Source of the DNA: Salinispora vitiensis
GTDB lineage: Bacteria > Actinomycetota > Actinomycetes > Mycobacteriales > Micromonosporaceae
DNA: 64,000 nt
Reading direction: 5' to 3'
Assembly: GCF_000378825.1 (NCBI RefSeq)
Contig: NZ_KB900388.1
Location: 3,436,426-3,500,425, forward strand
Under the pieces are notes generated by a model that worked only from the letters and a program-made list of their open reading frames with translations, was not told the origin of the DNA and made no database searches. Numbering within the stretch: position 1 is the first letter of the stretch; the number at the start of each line of letters is the position of its first letter. Shown one piece after another: positions 26,085 through 34,032 of this stretch. The translations under genes were made by a program, and so were the position numbers.

Positions 26085-26918
26085 CTAGGGGCGCAGTTCA
26101 GCGATGCAACACTTCACGCTGCCACCGCCCTTACGTAACTCGGCCAGCGGCACCGGCACCGGCTGGTAGCCGGCGGCTGCCAGCTTGTCGGCGAGGCCGG
26201 TCGCCTCGCTGTTCAGAACGACGTTGCGTCCGTCGCTGACCAGGTTCAGACCGAACGCGAGGGCGTCGGCGTCATCGGCGACCACGGCCGCGGGAAAGAG
26301 CTGCGCCAGAACCTTCTGGCTGGTGGTGGAGAAGGCACCCGGATAGTAGGCGATGTTGCTGTCATCGATCGAGGCCAACGCCACGTCCAGGTGGTAGAAG
26401 CGAGGGTCGACCAACCGCACCGAGACCACCGGTCGACCCAGCGCCTCCTGCGCCTCGGCGTGGGCGGCGGGTTCGGTCCGGAAGCCGTAGCCGGCCAGGA
26501 CGAGCCCACCGTGCGCCGCCGGCAGGTACGCGAAGTCACCCTCGCCCTCGTTGGTGGCGGTCGGGGCGATGAAGTGCCAACCGTGTGACTGGTAGAAGGC
26601 GCGGTGGGCCGCGGCCTCGGCGCTGCGCTGCGCATGCTTGAACCGCGCGCCGTACACGGTGCCATCGACGACGAGCGCGCCGTTGGCCGCGTAGACCATG
26701 TCGGGTAGCCCCGGCGCGGGGGTGAGTAGGTGCACGTCGTGGCCGAGCCCGACCAGCGTCTCGCGCAGCCGGTCCCACTGCTTGACCGCCAACTCCACGT
26801 CAACCGGGGTGGTGACGTCCATCCACGGGTTGATCGCGTACTCAACCGCGAAGTGCTTCGGCGAGCACATGAGATATGTCCGCTTTCGCGGCACTCGCTG
26901 CTGGTTCACGATTACCAA
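26085..26918 (-). CDS. dimethylarginine dimethylaminohydrolase-like amidinohydrolase
   Basis: 277 residues of the guanidino-modifying (arginine deiminase) superfamily. Visible: MCSPKHFAVEYAINPWMD at about 17-34, YAANGALVVDG, NEGEGDFAY, FYHLDVALASIDDSN (catalytic His region) and GGGSVKCC at 264-271, with the nucleophile among the two C-terminal Cys. Members hydrolyse methylated arginine to citrulline or act on arginine/ornithine-related compounds; which one applies here is uncertain. It is divergent from an Lrp-type regulator with a 58-base gap, which probably controls it. A second enzyme of the superfamily, arginine deiminase, lies 9 kb to the left. Confidence 0.85.
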   Translation of the reverse strand: MVIVNQQRVPRKRTYLMCSPKHFAVEYAINPWMDVTTPVDVELAVKQWDRLRETLVGLGHDVHLLTPAPGLPDMVYAANGALVVDGTVYGARFKHAQRSAEAAAHRAFYQSHGWHFIAPTATNEGEGDFAYLPAAHGGLVLAGYGFRTEPAAHAEAQEALGRPVVSVRLVDPRFYHLDVALASIDDSNIAYYPGAFSTTSQKVLAQLFPAAVVADDADALAFGLNLVSDGRNVVLNSEATGLADKLAAAGYQPVPVPLAELRKGGGSVKCCIAELRP

Positions 26919-26976
26919 GGTAGGTATCGTCGAACGACGGTAACAGCCACAAATATTGCTTCCCGGAGGCAGAACA

Positions 26977-27435
26977 TTGCAGATTGACGCAGTAGATCAG
27001 CGAATCATTGCACTGCTGGTCGCCGACGCCCGTGCGTCGTACGCCGATATCGGACAACGGGTTTCCCTCTCCGCCCCGGCCGTGAAACGGCGCGTCGATC
27101 GGCTACGCGCGACCGGAGTCATCCGCGGATTTACCGCCATCGTTGACCCGGCCGCGGTCGGCTGGACCACCGAGGCCTTCGTCGAACTGTTCTGCGCCGG
27201 TCGAACCACGCCACCGCAGATCGGTGTCGCCGCCCGTCGACACCCCGAGGTCGTCGGGGCCTACACCGTCTCGGGCGAGGCGGATGCCCTCGTCCACCTG
27301 CGCGCCGCCGACATCGCCCATCTCGAGGCCGCATTGGAACGCCTGCGAGCGGAGTCCTTTGTGACCTCCACCCGCAGCACCATCGTGCTCTCCCGGCTCG
27401 TCGAGTCCCCCGGCGTCGGCCCACCCCCCGACTGA
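26977..27435 (+). CDS. Lrp/AsnC family transcriptional regulator
   Basis: 152 residues. The start is a TTG at 26977 with GGAGG 7 bases upstream; the in-frame TTG at 26956 lies before this ribosome site and is less likely. N-terminal helix-turn-helix at about 3-60 (IDAVDQRIIALLVADARASY, DIGQRVSLSAPAVKRRVDRL), then the ligand-binding RAM domain at about 65-145. It is divergent from the DDAH-like gene, a layout typical of an Lrp protein controlling a neighbouring amino-acid catabolic gene, with arginine or ornithine as plausible effectors. Confidence 0.9.
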   Translation: MQIDAVDQRIIALLVADARASYADIGQRVSLSAPAVKRRVDRLRATGVIRGFTAIVDPAAVGWTTEAFVELFCAGRTTPPQIGVAARRHPEVVGAYTVSGEADALVHLRAADIAHLEAALERLRAESFVTSTRSTIVLSRLVESPGVGPPPD

Positions 27436-27499
27436 TCACCGTCGCTGCTGCTCCCAGCCATCCTGGGAACCGCGGGCCGGCCGGCGGCGTCGAAGGGGC

Positions 27500-29443
27500 A
27501 TGACATCGCGCCGCCCCACTCTCCTCGCGGGTACGTTGCTCGCGCTTCTCCTGCTCGCAGGTAGCGTCGCCGCGACCCGGTCACCGGCGCCGAAGACGCC
27601 ACCGGCCGGACCCGAGTCACCACTACAGCTGGTCTCCTTCGACTCCTGCGCCGATGCGCTGGCCGAGCTGCGCGCCGCGACGGCAGCCGAGGTCGGCCCG
27701 TGGGGGCTCGTCGGCGGCGCGCCCCAACAACGGGCCGGGTCGGCATCGGCGTACGCCGCCAGCAAGACGGCCGAGTCGACGCCGGCCGGGGAACACTCGC
27801 AAACCAATGCGTACGAGCCCGGCGTTGACGAGCCGGACCTGGTCAAGACCGACGGGAAGCGGATCGTCACCATCAGCCAGGGCGTGCTCCGGGTCGTCGA
27901 CCCCGCCACCAACCGGTTCACCGGGCGGCTGGACCTCAACGATGGTTCCGAGCAGCGCCACTGGGGCCGGCAGGACCTGCTCCTGTTCGGCGAGCACGCG
28001 ATGGTCCTCACGCAGGCGATGGTGGTCCTCCCCGCGCTCCGCCCCGGTCACGAGGACAGTGCCACCGCGTCACCCGGATCGAGCCCGCCCGCCGCGACCC
28101 AGCTCCACCTAGTCGACCTGAGCGGCCCACCCCGGGTGCTCAGCACGTACGAAATCCACGGTCGCACCCTGGACGCCCGACAGACCGGGAGCACGGCCCG
28201 GGTGGTGGTCCAGTCCCACCCGGAGCTGACCTTCCCGGAGCTGCCCGCCAGCACCGACGAGGCGGCCCGAAAGGCGGCCTACCAGGCCGCGGTGACCGCC
28301 GCGGGTATCGAGGCGTGGCTACCGGCCTACGAGTGGACAGCTGGAGCGGAGCACGGGAGCGGCCGGGTTGGCTGCGACCGACTGAGCCGCCCGCAGACCG
28401 GAACCGGCTCCACCGTGCTGACCGTGCTCAGCTTCGACCTCACCGCCGACCGGCTCACCGACGGCGATCCGGTCGGCGTGGCCGCCGGTGCGGACACCGT
28501 CTACAGCACCGGCGACAGCCTCTACCTGGCGGGCCAGCGACAGCTGGCGGCATCGTCCACTCCGGGTCGGTGGCCCGACCAGGTCGGCACGTCGGTCACC
28601 GACATCTACCAGTTCGACACCACCACCGGCCGTCCCCGGTACGTCGCCGCCGGCACGGTGCCCGGCCAGCTGATCAACCAGTACGCCCTGTCCCAGTGGC
28701 AGGGCCACCTACGCGTCGCCACCACCACCACGGGCCCGCTCGCCACCCCGGACCAGGACACCACCACAGACCAGAACGCCATCACGAGCCAGGACGAGCG
28801 CAGCTCGGAGTCCGGCGTGCACGTGCTACGTCGGCAGGGCGGCGTGCTGACCCGGACCGGTGCGGTGACCGGTCTGGGCCCGGGGGAGCGGATCTATTCG
28901 GTGCGCTACCTCGGCGACACCGCGTACGTGGTGACGTTCCGGCGGACCGACCCGCTCTACGCGCTCGACCTGAGCGACCACGCGGCCCCCCGGATCACCG
29001 GCGAGCTGAAGATCACCGGCTACTCGGCGTACCTACACCCGGTCGCGGACGGCCGGCTGCTCGGTATCGGGCAGGAAGCCGACCTCGACGGACGCACCCA
29101 GGGGGTCCAGGTCTCGCTCTTCGATGTCCGGGACCCGGCCCAGCCACTCCAGTTGGATCGCTGGCACCGCCCGGACGCCTGGTCCGCCGCCGAGCACGAC
29201 CCGCATGCCTTCCGGTACGACCCGAGCACCGGGCTACTCGCTGTCCCGGTCAACGCCGGCCTGCGTCTGTTGCGGGTCGCCGGGGACACCCTCACCGACC
29301 AGGGCGAGGTGACCCACCCGGCGGGTGGGCACATCACCCGTTCGCTACTCGTCGGCGACACCCTCTGGACGGTGTCGGACGCGGGCCTGCGGGCCTCCGA
29401 CCCGACAACCGGTCAGAGCGTGGCCTGGCTTCCCAACAGCTGA
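27500..29443 (+). CDS. secreted beta-propeller protein
   Basis: 647 residues with an N-terminal signal sequence (LLAGTLLALLLLAGSVAA). The mature part contains the hallmark NAYEPGVDEPDLVKTDGKRI near residue 105, followed by repeated beta blades, as in the Beta_propel family of secreted bacterial and archaeal proteins. The blades near the end include AEHDPHAFRYDPSTGLLAVP. Function is unknown; it may bind ligands at the cell surface. Length is usual for the family. No lipobox is present, so it is either released or held by the uncleaved signal anchor. Confidence 0.88.
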   Translation: MTSRRPTLLAGTLLALLLLAGSVAATRSPAPKTPPAGPESPLQLVSFDSCADALAELRAATAAEVGPWGLVGGAPQQRAGSASAYAASKTAESTPAGEHSQTNAYEPGVDEPDLVKTDGKRIVTISQGVLRVVDPATNRFTGRLDLNDGSEQRHWGRQDLLLFGEHAMVLTQAMVVLPALRPGHEDSATASPGSSPPAATQLHLVDLSGPPRVLSTYEIHGRTLDARQTGSTARVVVQSHPELTFPELPASTDEAARKAAYQAAVTAAGIEAWLPAYEWTAGAEHGSGRVGCDRLSRPQTGTGSTVLTVLSFDLTADRLTDGDPVGVAAGADTVYSTGDSLYLAGQRQLAASSTPGRWPDQVGTSVTDIYQFDTTTGRPRYVAAGTVPGQLINQYALSQWQGHLRVATTTTGPLATPDQDTTTDQNAITSQDERSSESGVHVLRRQGGVLTRTGAVTGLGPGERIYSVRYLGDTAYVVTFRRTDPLYALDLSDHAAPRITGELKITGYSAYLHPVADGRLLGIGQEADLDGRTQGVQVSLFDVRDPAQPLQLDRWHRPDAWSAAEHDPHAFRYDPSTGLLAVPVNAGLRLLRVAGDTLTDQGEVTHPAGGHITRSLLVGDTLWTVSDAGLRASDPTTGQSVAWLPNS

Positions 29444-29478
29444 CGGCCGGACTACCCCGCAGCTGTTCAGCCCCGCTC

Positions 29479-29521
29479 CGGTGGTGGGACCCGGCCCCTT
29501 GGGTTGCCGGGCCCACCACCG
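29479..29521. terminator. hairpin between convergent beta-propeller and DUF6457 genes
   Basis: 29479-29488 pairs with 29512-29521 (10 bp), then after a one-base bulge 29490-29494 pairs with 29507-29511. The right arm reaches to the last base before the stop of the minus-strand gene, so it probably serves the plus-strand gene mainly. Confidence 0.65.
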
Positions 29522-29791
29522 TCATCGGCCGAGCGTGTCGCCGGAGCCCTCGGAACCCAGCTCGACGGGCCAGTTGGCGACCAGCTGGTGGATCCGGGCC
29601 GCGGCGGCGGCCGGCTCCGCGCCCCCGCCCACCGCGACCCCCACCAGGTAGGCGGCGACCGGCGCGCCGGGTCGCAACACCTGATGCGCCACGTCCCGCG
29701 TCAGGTCAAGCACCGCTGGCACCGGCACCCGAGCCGGGTCGAGGCCGAGCTCGGCGCAGACCGCCGTCACCCAGTCGTCCATCGAAGTCAT
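29522..29791 (-). CDS. DUF6457 protein, coupled to mobA
   Basis: 89 residues from ATG 29791 (MTSMDDWVTAVCAELGLD). The compact helical protein with DLTRDVAHQVLRPGAPVAAYLVGVAVG resembles DUF6457, found in actinobacteria next to molybdenum cofactor genes. Its start overlaps the mobA stop by 4 bases (29788-29791), so it is translated together with MobA. It may help cofactor insertion or FdhD/MobA function; this is inference from the linkage. Confidence 0.75.
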   Translation of the reverse strand: MTSMDDWVTAVCAELGLDPARVPVPAVLDLTRDVAHQVLRPGAPVAAYLVGVAVGGGAEPAAAAARIHQLVANWPVELGSEGSGDTLGR

Positions 29792-30414
29792 CGCACCCAC
29801 TCCTCTGCCCGGCGTAGATCCTCGTCGGTGTCACAGTCGAACCATGGCGGGGGGCCATCCCCACGCCACGGCACCTCGCGTACGGCCAGCCCATGCAGCA
29901 GAGCCCGCAGGGACGCCCCAGCCAGGGGGCGCTGGGTGACCAGCCGGGTGAACGCGGCCCGCAGTGGGGCGACCCGCCACACCCCGCAGAGCGGCTGCCG
30001 CCGCCCGGTGTCGTCGGTAAAACACACCCCGTCAATCCCGCCGGGACCTGCCGCCGGTTGCCCCCCGTCCCGCTCGTCGTCGAGCTGGCCCAGCAGTTCC
30101 CGGACCGCATCCCGCGTGAGCAGCGGCAGGTCGGCGGCGAGGAGGGCGAGGAGGTCCACATCGGCGGGTAGCCGGGCCAGCCCGGCCGCGGCAGCGGCAA
30201 CCGGCCCCCCGCCCGGCGGCGACTCTCGGGTAATCACCACGTCGGCCGGCGCGCCGGCCGCCGGGCCCACCAGGATTCGCGGTGCGGCGTCGGCGACCGC
30301 GGCCAGCACCCGGTCCCGCATCGGGCGACCACCGACCGGCCGGGCTGGCTTGTCCACGCCGTCCATCCGTCGGGCCGCGCCCCCGGCCAGCACCACCGCC
30401 GCGTACCTACGCAC
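29788..30414 (-). CDS. mobA: molybdenum cofactor guanylyltransferase
   Basis: 208 residues from GTG 30414. N-terminal nucleotide-binding signature AAVVLAGGAARRMDGVDKP (LAGGxxxRMxxxDK), then LLALLAADLPLLTRDAV with the metal-binding Asp, and a late PPPWFDCDTDEDL (N/D-T-x-x-D). It links GMP from GTP to molybdopterin-Mo to form the bis-MGD type cofactor. The GTG has TACCGT 6 bases upstream and no ribosome site. The frame continues upstream to 30849 but that region overlaps the DUF4192 gene on the same strand and has no family likeness. Confidence 0.85.
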   Translation of the reverse strand: MRRYAAVVLAGGAARRMDGVDKPARPVGGRPMRDRVLAAVADAAPRILVGPAAGAPADVVITRESPPGGGPVAAAAAGLARLPADVDLLALLAADLPLLTRDAVRELLGQLDDERDGGQPAAGPGGIDGVCFTDDTGRRQPLCGVWRVAPLRAAFTRLVTQRPLAGASLRALLHGLAVREVPWRGDGPPPWFDCDTDEDLRRAEEWVR

Positions 30415-30500
30415 CCGGCTACGGTACCGGCCGAGCCCGGTTGACCCCGTGCCCACCTGCGCGAACAGCGACCCGCCACGGCCGAGACCCGGCCGGCCGG

Positions 30501-31646
30501 TCAGCGGGCACCCCGCCCGCCCCGCCGGGGGCGGGGACGAACCACGCCGGGCAACGCGATGGCTGGCCACCCGGACAGCCGGGTCGGGGGCACCCCACGC
30601 CGAAGCAGGTCGTCCACCAGCAGTGCGAGCGAATAGTCGGGATGCAGGGCGAGTACCCGTTCCAACGCCACCGCCGCCAGCGCCCCCTCCCCGGCCCGCC
30701 AGGCCGCGAAGGCCAGCAGCGAACCCGGGGCGGCGATCAGCTCCGGCTCGGCTCGGCGGAGGAGGTCGACCCAGAGCGCGATGTCGGCGTCCCGCCCGTC
30801 GGTTCGCTCCCAGGCCAGGTCTCGCACCGTCTGGTCGGTCAGCAGCCAACTCAGCCAGGCCACCTCGTCGTCGTCGAGTCGTCCGCCCCGTCGGTGCCGA
30901 CGCTGAGCGGCCCGGATCGCGATGCTCCCCGCCGCCCGCACCGACCGCCCAGCCGACCGGTCGACCGCCAGCCCGCCGGACCGGTCGGCCCCGGGTGCCC
31001 GGGCTACCAGATCGGCGAAGCGCCGCCCCGCCCGCTGCGCGGCCCGCCGCAGTCGAGCTCGCTCGTCGCCCTCGACCGACGCCACCTGGGCGACGAGCGC
31101 CGCCCGGTCAGGCAGCGCGACCTGACCGGCGAGGACCGCGGCGGCGGCCACCTGACTCGTGCTCGAGTCGTACGTGGTGCCGTCGGGCGGACAACACTCC
31201 GGCTCCGGGCAGAGGTACGACCAGTAGCGGCCATCGGTGACTCGGAGCGCGTCGAGCACCGCGACCCCGGCCTCGGCCAGGGCCTGCCGGACGGCGTCAA
31301 CCGCGGGGGTGACCTTGGCGGCGGGCCCGTAGCCGAGCACCGTCGCGCGGTCGGTGTGCTGCTGTGCGACCACTGCCGCCAGATGCCGGGCCGCCGCGGC
31401 AGGGCCACCCGGAGTGGCAGGCCCGCCTGGAGTGGCAGCGCCGCCCACCGCGCCAGTGGAGCCCGTCGCGGCGGCGGAGTCGGCCAGGCCCGCGAGGTCT
31501 GCCCGCGCGGCGAAGGTGACCCGTGGACCACGCATCCCCACCACGACCACGCTGTCCGCCGGATGAAACCCGAGCAGGTAGGGCACGGCGGCGATCAGGT
31601 CCGCGCCGGAGCGTACGGAGAACCGGGGGAGGTCAGTCGAGGCCAT
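30501..31646 (-). CDS. DUF4192 family protein
   Basis: 381 residues from ATG 31646 (MASTDLPRFSVRSGADLIAAVPYLLGFHP in part), a start universally seen in DUF4192 proteins of actinobacteria. Other family marks: DSVVVVGMRG near residue 32, SYLCPEPECCPPDGTTYDSSTS near 155, and LLAFAAWRAGEGALAAVALERVL near 325. Function unknown. Four cysteines lie close together in the CPEPECCPPDG loop. A low-complexity Gly-Gly-Pro-Ala insert sits at about 65-82. The gene is divergent from the kinase-like gene at 31798. Confidence 0.85.
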   Translation of the reverse strand: MASTDLPRFSVRSGADLIAAVPYLLGFHPADSVVVVGMRGPRVTFAARADLAGLADSAAATGSTGAVGGAATPGGPATPGGPAAAARHLAAVVAQQHTDRATVLGYGPAAKVTPAVDAVRQALAEAGVAVLDALRVTDGRYWSYLCPEPECCPPDGTTYDSSTSQVAAAAVLAGQVALPDRAALVAQVASVEGDERARLRRAAQRAGRRFADLVARAPGADRSGGLAVDRSAGRSVRAAGSIAIRAAQRRHRRGGRLDDDEVAWLSWLLTDQTVRDLAWERTDGRDADIALWVDLLRRAEPELIAAPGSLLAFAAWRAGEGALAAVALERVLALHPDYSLALLVDDLLRRGVPPTRLSGWPAIALPGVVRPRPRRGGRGAR

Positions 31647-31797
31647 TCCGGCAGCCTGTACGCCGCCCCCGACTGCCGTCCGCCCCCTGTGGACGACACG
31701 CGGTCTATCCACAGCTACGTTGGGTAGTTGCGCTGGTCATGGCGACTTCTCGGCCTCTGCCGCCCTCGGCCCGCCCCGACCCACTACCGTCCGACCC

Positions 31798-32706
31798 ATG
31801 GATCTGGCGTACCTGCGGGCCCACCCGGAGCACCTGCCGACCTTCCGGACCCACCAGCGGATCCGGGAGACGCCGGTCGCTGGCGGCAGTAGCTGCACCA
31901 CCGCCCGGCTCACCCTCGACGACGGGCATTCGATCTTCGCGAAGACCTGGCCCGAGACGGCCACCGGCGACCAGCCGGGGCACTTCTTCGCCAGCGAAGC
32001 GGCCGGGCTGCGCTGGCTACGGGAGGCGGACGCGGTCGCCGTACCGGAGGTGATCGTGGCGCTGCCCAACCTGCTGGCGCTGGAGTGGGTCGAGCCCGGC
32101 GAGCCCGACCCGGGGGTGGCCGAGCGGTTCGGCCGGGAACTGGCGGCCCTGCACCGGGCCGGCGCCCCGGCCTTCGGCGCCGACTGGCCGGGCTTCATCG
32201 GCACGCTACCGGCGGACAACACCCCGGACGACGGCCCGTGGTCGCGGTGGTTCGTCGAACGCCGGCTCCTGCCGTACCTGCGGATGTCGGTCGACAACGG
32301 CGCGCTCGGCCCGACGGAGCGAAAGCTGGTCGAGCAGGTCGTCGACCGGGCCGCCACCCTCGGCGGCGACGAACCGCCGGCCCGGCTGCACGGCGACCTC
32401 TGGCCGGGCAACCTGCTCTGGGGCCGCGACGACCGGGCCTGGCTGGTCGATCCGGCAGCGCACGGTGGCCACCGGGAGACCGACCTCGCGCAGCTCGCGC
32501 TCTTCGGTGGCGCACCACACCTGGACCGGATCCGCGCCGCCTACGACGAGGCGTGGCCGCTGGCCGACGGCTGGCCGGAGCGGATCCCCCTGCACCAGCT
32601 TCACCTGCTGCTGGTGCACACCGCACTCTTCGGTGCGTCCTACCGCGAAGCGGTAGGACGCACCGCCCGGAACGCCCTACTCGGCTCCGGCGCGCTACCG
32701 TCGTGA
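31798..32706 (+). CDS. fructosamine kinase / aminoglycoside-phosphotransferase-like protein
   Basis: 302 residues with the eukaryotic-kinase-like fold: TPVAGGSSCTTARLTLDDG near residue 25 (nucleotide loop), FAKTW with the ATP Lys, ERFGRELAALH, and the catalytic LHGDLWPGNLLWG near 200 with LVDPAAHGGHRETDLA. HGDLWxGN and DPAxxxGHRExDLA are signatures of fructosamine-3-kinase-like proteins, which phosphorylate glycated amines for repair. The ATG has TACCGT 7 bases upstream, no ribosome site. moaA begins 2 bases after its stop, so they may be co-transcribed. Confidence 0.88.
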   Translation: MDLAYLRAHPEHLPTFRTHQRIRETPVAGGSSCTTARLTLDDGHSIFAKTWPETATGDQPGHFFASEAAGLRWLREADAVAVPEVIVALPNLLALEWVEPGEPDPGVAERFGRELAALHRAGAPAFGADWPGFIGTLPADNTPDDGPWSRWFVERRLLPYLRMSVDNGALGPTERKLVEQVVDRAATLGGDEPPARLHGDLWPGNLLWGRDDRAWLVDPAAHGGHRETDLAQLALFGGAPHLDRIRAAYDEAWPLADGWPERIPLHQLHLLLVHTALFGASYREAVGRTARNALLGSGALPS

Positions 32707-32707
32707 G

Positions 32708-33721
32708 GTGAACGCCGCCCGACCGACCGCTGGCGTCCTCGCTGACCGGCATGGCCGCGTCGCCCGAAGCCTGCGCGTCTCCCTGACCGACAAGTGCAAC
32801 CTGCGTTGCACCTACTGCATGCCGGCCGAAGGGCTGCCCTGGCTCGCCGGGCCGCAGCTCCTCGACGACGACGAGGTGGTCCGGTTGATCCGGATCGCGG
32901 TGCAGCGGCTCGGGGTCACCGAGGTGCGGTTCACCGGTGGTGAGCCGCTGATCCGGCCCGGCCTGGTCGGCATCGTCGCGGCGGTCGCGGCGCTGGCCCC
33001 CCGGCCGCGCATCTCGCTGACCACCAACGGCATCGGGTTGGACCGGCTGGCGCCGGCCCTGCGTACCGCCGGCCTGGACCGGGTGAACGTCTCGCTGGAC
33101 ACCCTCGACCGGGAGCGGTTTGTCCGGCTGACCCGACGGGACCGACTGGCTGCCGTGTTGGCCGGGTTGACCGGTGCGGCCCAGGCCGGGCTGACCCCGG
33201 TGAAGATCAATACAGTCCTGATCCGCGGCATCAACGAGGACGAGGCGCCCGCGCTGCTGCGCTTCGCCCTCGACAACCACTACGAGCTGCGCTTCATCGA
33301 GCAGATGCCGCTGGATGCCCAGCACGGCTGGGACCGGTCAACCATGGTCACCGCCGACGAGATCCTCGCCCTGCTCCGGGCCGAACACACCCTGGTGCCG
33401 GACCCCGCCCACCGGGGCGCGGCACCGGCCGAGACCTGGCTGGTCAACGGCGGCCCAGCCCGGGTCGGCGTGATCGCCAGCGTCACCCGCCCCTTCTGCG
33501 GAGAGTGCGACCGCACCCGGCTCACCACCGATGGTCAGGTCCGGGACTGCCTCTTCGCCACCACCGAGTCCGACCTGCGCGGAGCGCTTCGCGCCGGGGC
33601 CGACGACGACGAGCTCGCCCGCCGCTGGCAGGCCGCGATGTGGGGTAAACGGGCTGGCCACGGCATCGACGACCCGGGGTTCCTACAACCCGACCGCTCG
33701 ATGTCCGCGATAGGAGGCTGA
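32708..33721 (+). CDS. moaA: GTP 3',8-cyclase, molybdenum cofactor biosynthesis
   Basis: 337 residues. Radical SAM enzyme starting cofactor synthesis by converting GTP to 3',8-cyclo-GTP. The N-terminal cluster motif C30-x3-C34-x2-C37 (CNLRCTYCMP), the SAM-binding FTGGEPLIRPG and the second cluster C263-x2-C266-x13-C280 are all present, and the protein ends in Gly-Gly as required. The GTG start is 2 bases after the preceding stop, with GTGAGGT nearby as ribosome site. moaD follows one base after the stop. Confidence 0.97.
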   Translation: MNAARPTAGVLADRHGRVARSLRVSLTDKCNLRCTYCMPAEGLPWLAGPQLLDDDEVVRLIRIAVQRLGVTEVRFTGGEPLIRPGLVGIVAAVAALAPRPRISLTTNGIGLDRLAPALRTAGLDRVNVSLDTLDRERFVRLTRRDRLAAVLAGLTGAAQAGLTPVKINTVLIRGINEDEAPALLRFALDNHYELRFIEQMPLDAQHGWDRSTMVTADEILALLRAEHTLVPDPAHRGAAPAETWLVNGGPARVGVIASVTRPFCGECDRTRLTTDGQVRDCLFATTESDLRGALRAGADDDELARRWQAAMWGKRAGHGIDDPGFLQPDRSMSAIGG

Positions 33722-33722
33722 C

Positions 33723-34019
33723 ATGTCCGACCTGCGGGGTCCGGGGACCGACGCCCGACCCGACCGGACGACCGCCACCCTCACGATCCGCTACTTCGCC
33801 GGGGCCCGGGCGGCGGCCGGATGCGCTGAGGAGCACCTGTCCGCCGGCCGGTCGCTGGACGCGGTCCTGACCGACATCGCCGACCGGCACGGCGAGCGGC
33901 TCAGCGCGGTACTGGGCGTCGCCAGTTTCCTGGTTGACGGGGTGAACTGGCACGATCGGCGGGCACCGCTGCCCGCGGGCGCCACAATCGACGTTCTGCC
34001 CCCCTTCGCGGGTGGCTGA
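33723..34019 (+). CDS. moaD: MoaD/ThiS family sulfur carrier protein
   Basis: 98 residues, ubiquitin-like fold, ending in FAGG; the C-terminal Gly-Gly is adenylated and thiocarboxylated to donate sulfur to MoaE for molybdopterin synthesis. TLTIRYFAGARAAAGC and IDVLPPFAGG are typical. It starts one base after moaA and is part of the same operon. Its partner MoaE is coded in a separate cluster 9 kb to the right. Confidence 0.93.
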   Translation: MSDLRGPGTDARPDRTTATLTIRYFAGARAAAGCAEEHLSAGRSLDAVLTDIADRHGERLSAVLGVASFLVDGVNWHDRRAPLPAGATIDVLPPFAGG

Positions 34020-34032
34020 GGGAGGCACATCC

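Noticed and set aside
29504..31240. 578-residue plus-strand open frame opposite mobA and the DUF4192 gene
   Set aside because: Low-complexity antisense frame; the minus-strand genes have clear motifs.
31705..31713. DnaA-box-like CTATCCACA before the DUF4192 gene
   Set aside because: A single site with one mismatch and no partners nearby; chance is sufficient.
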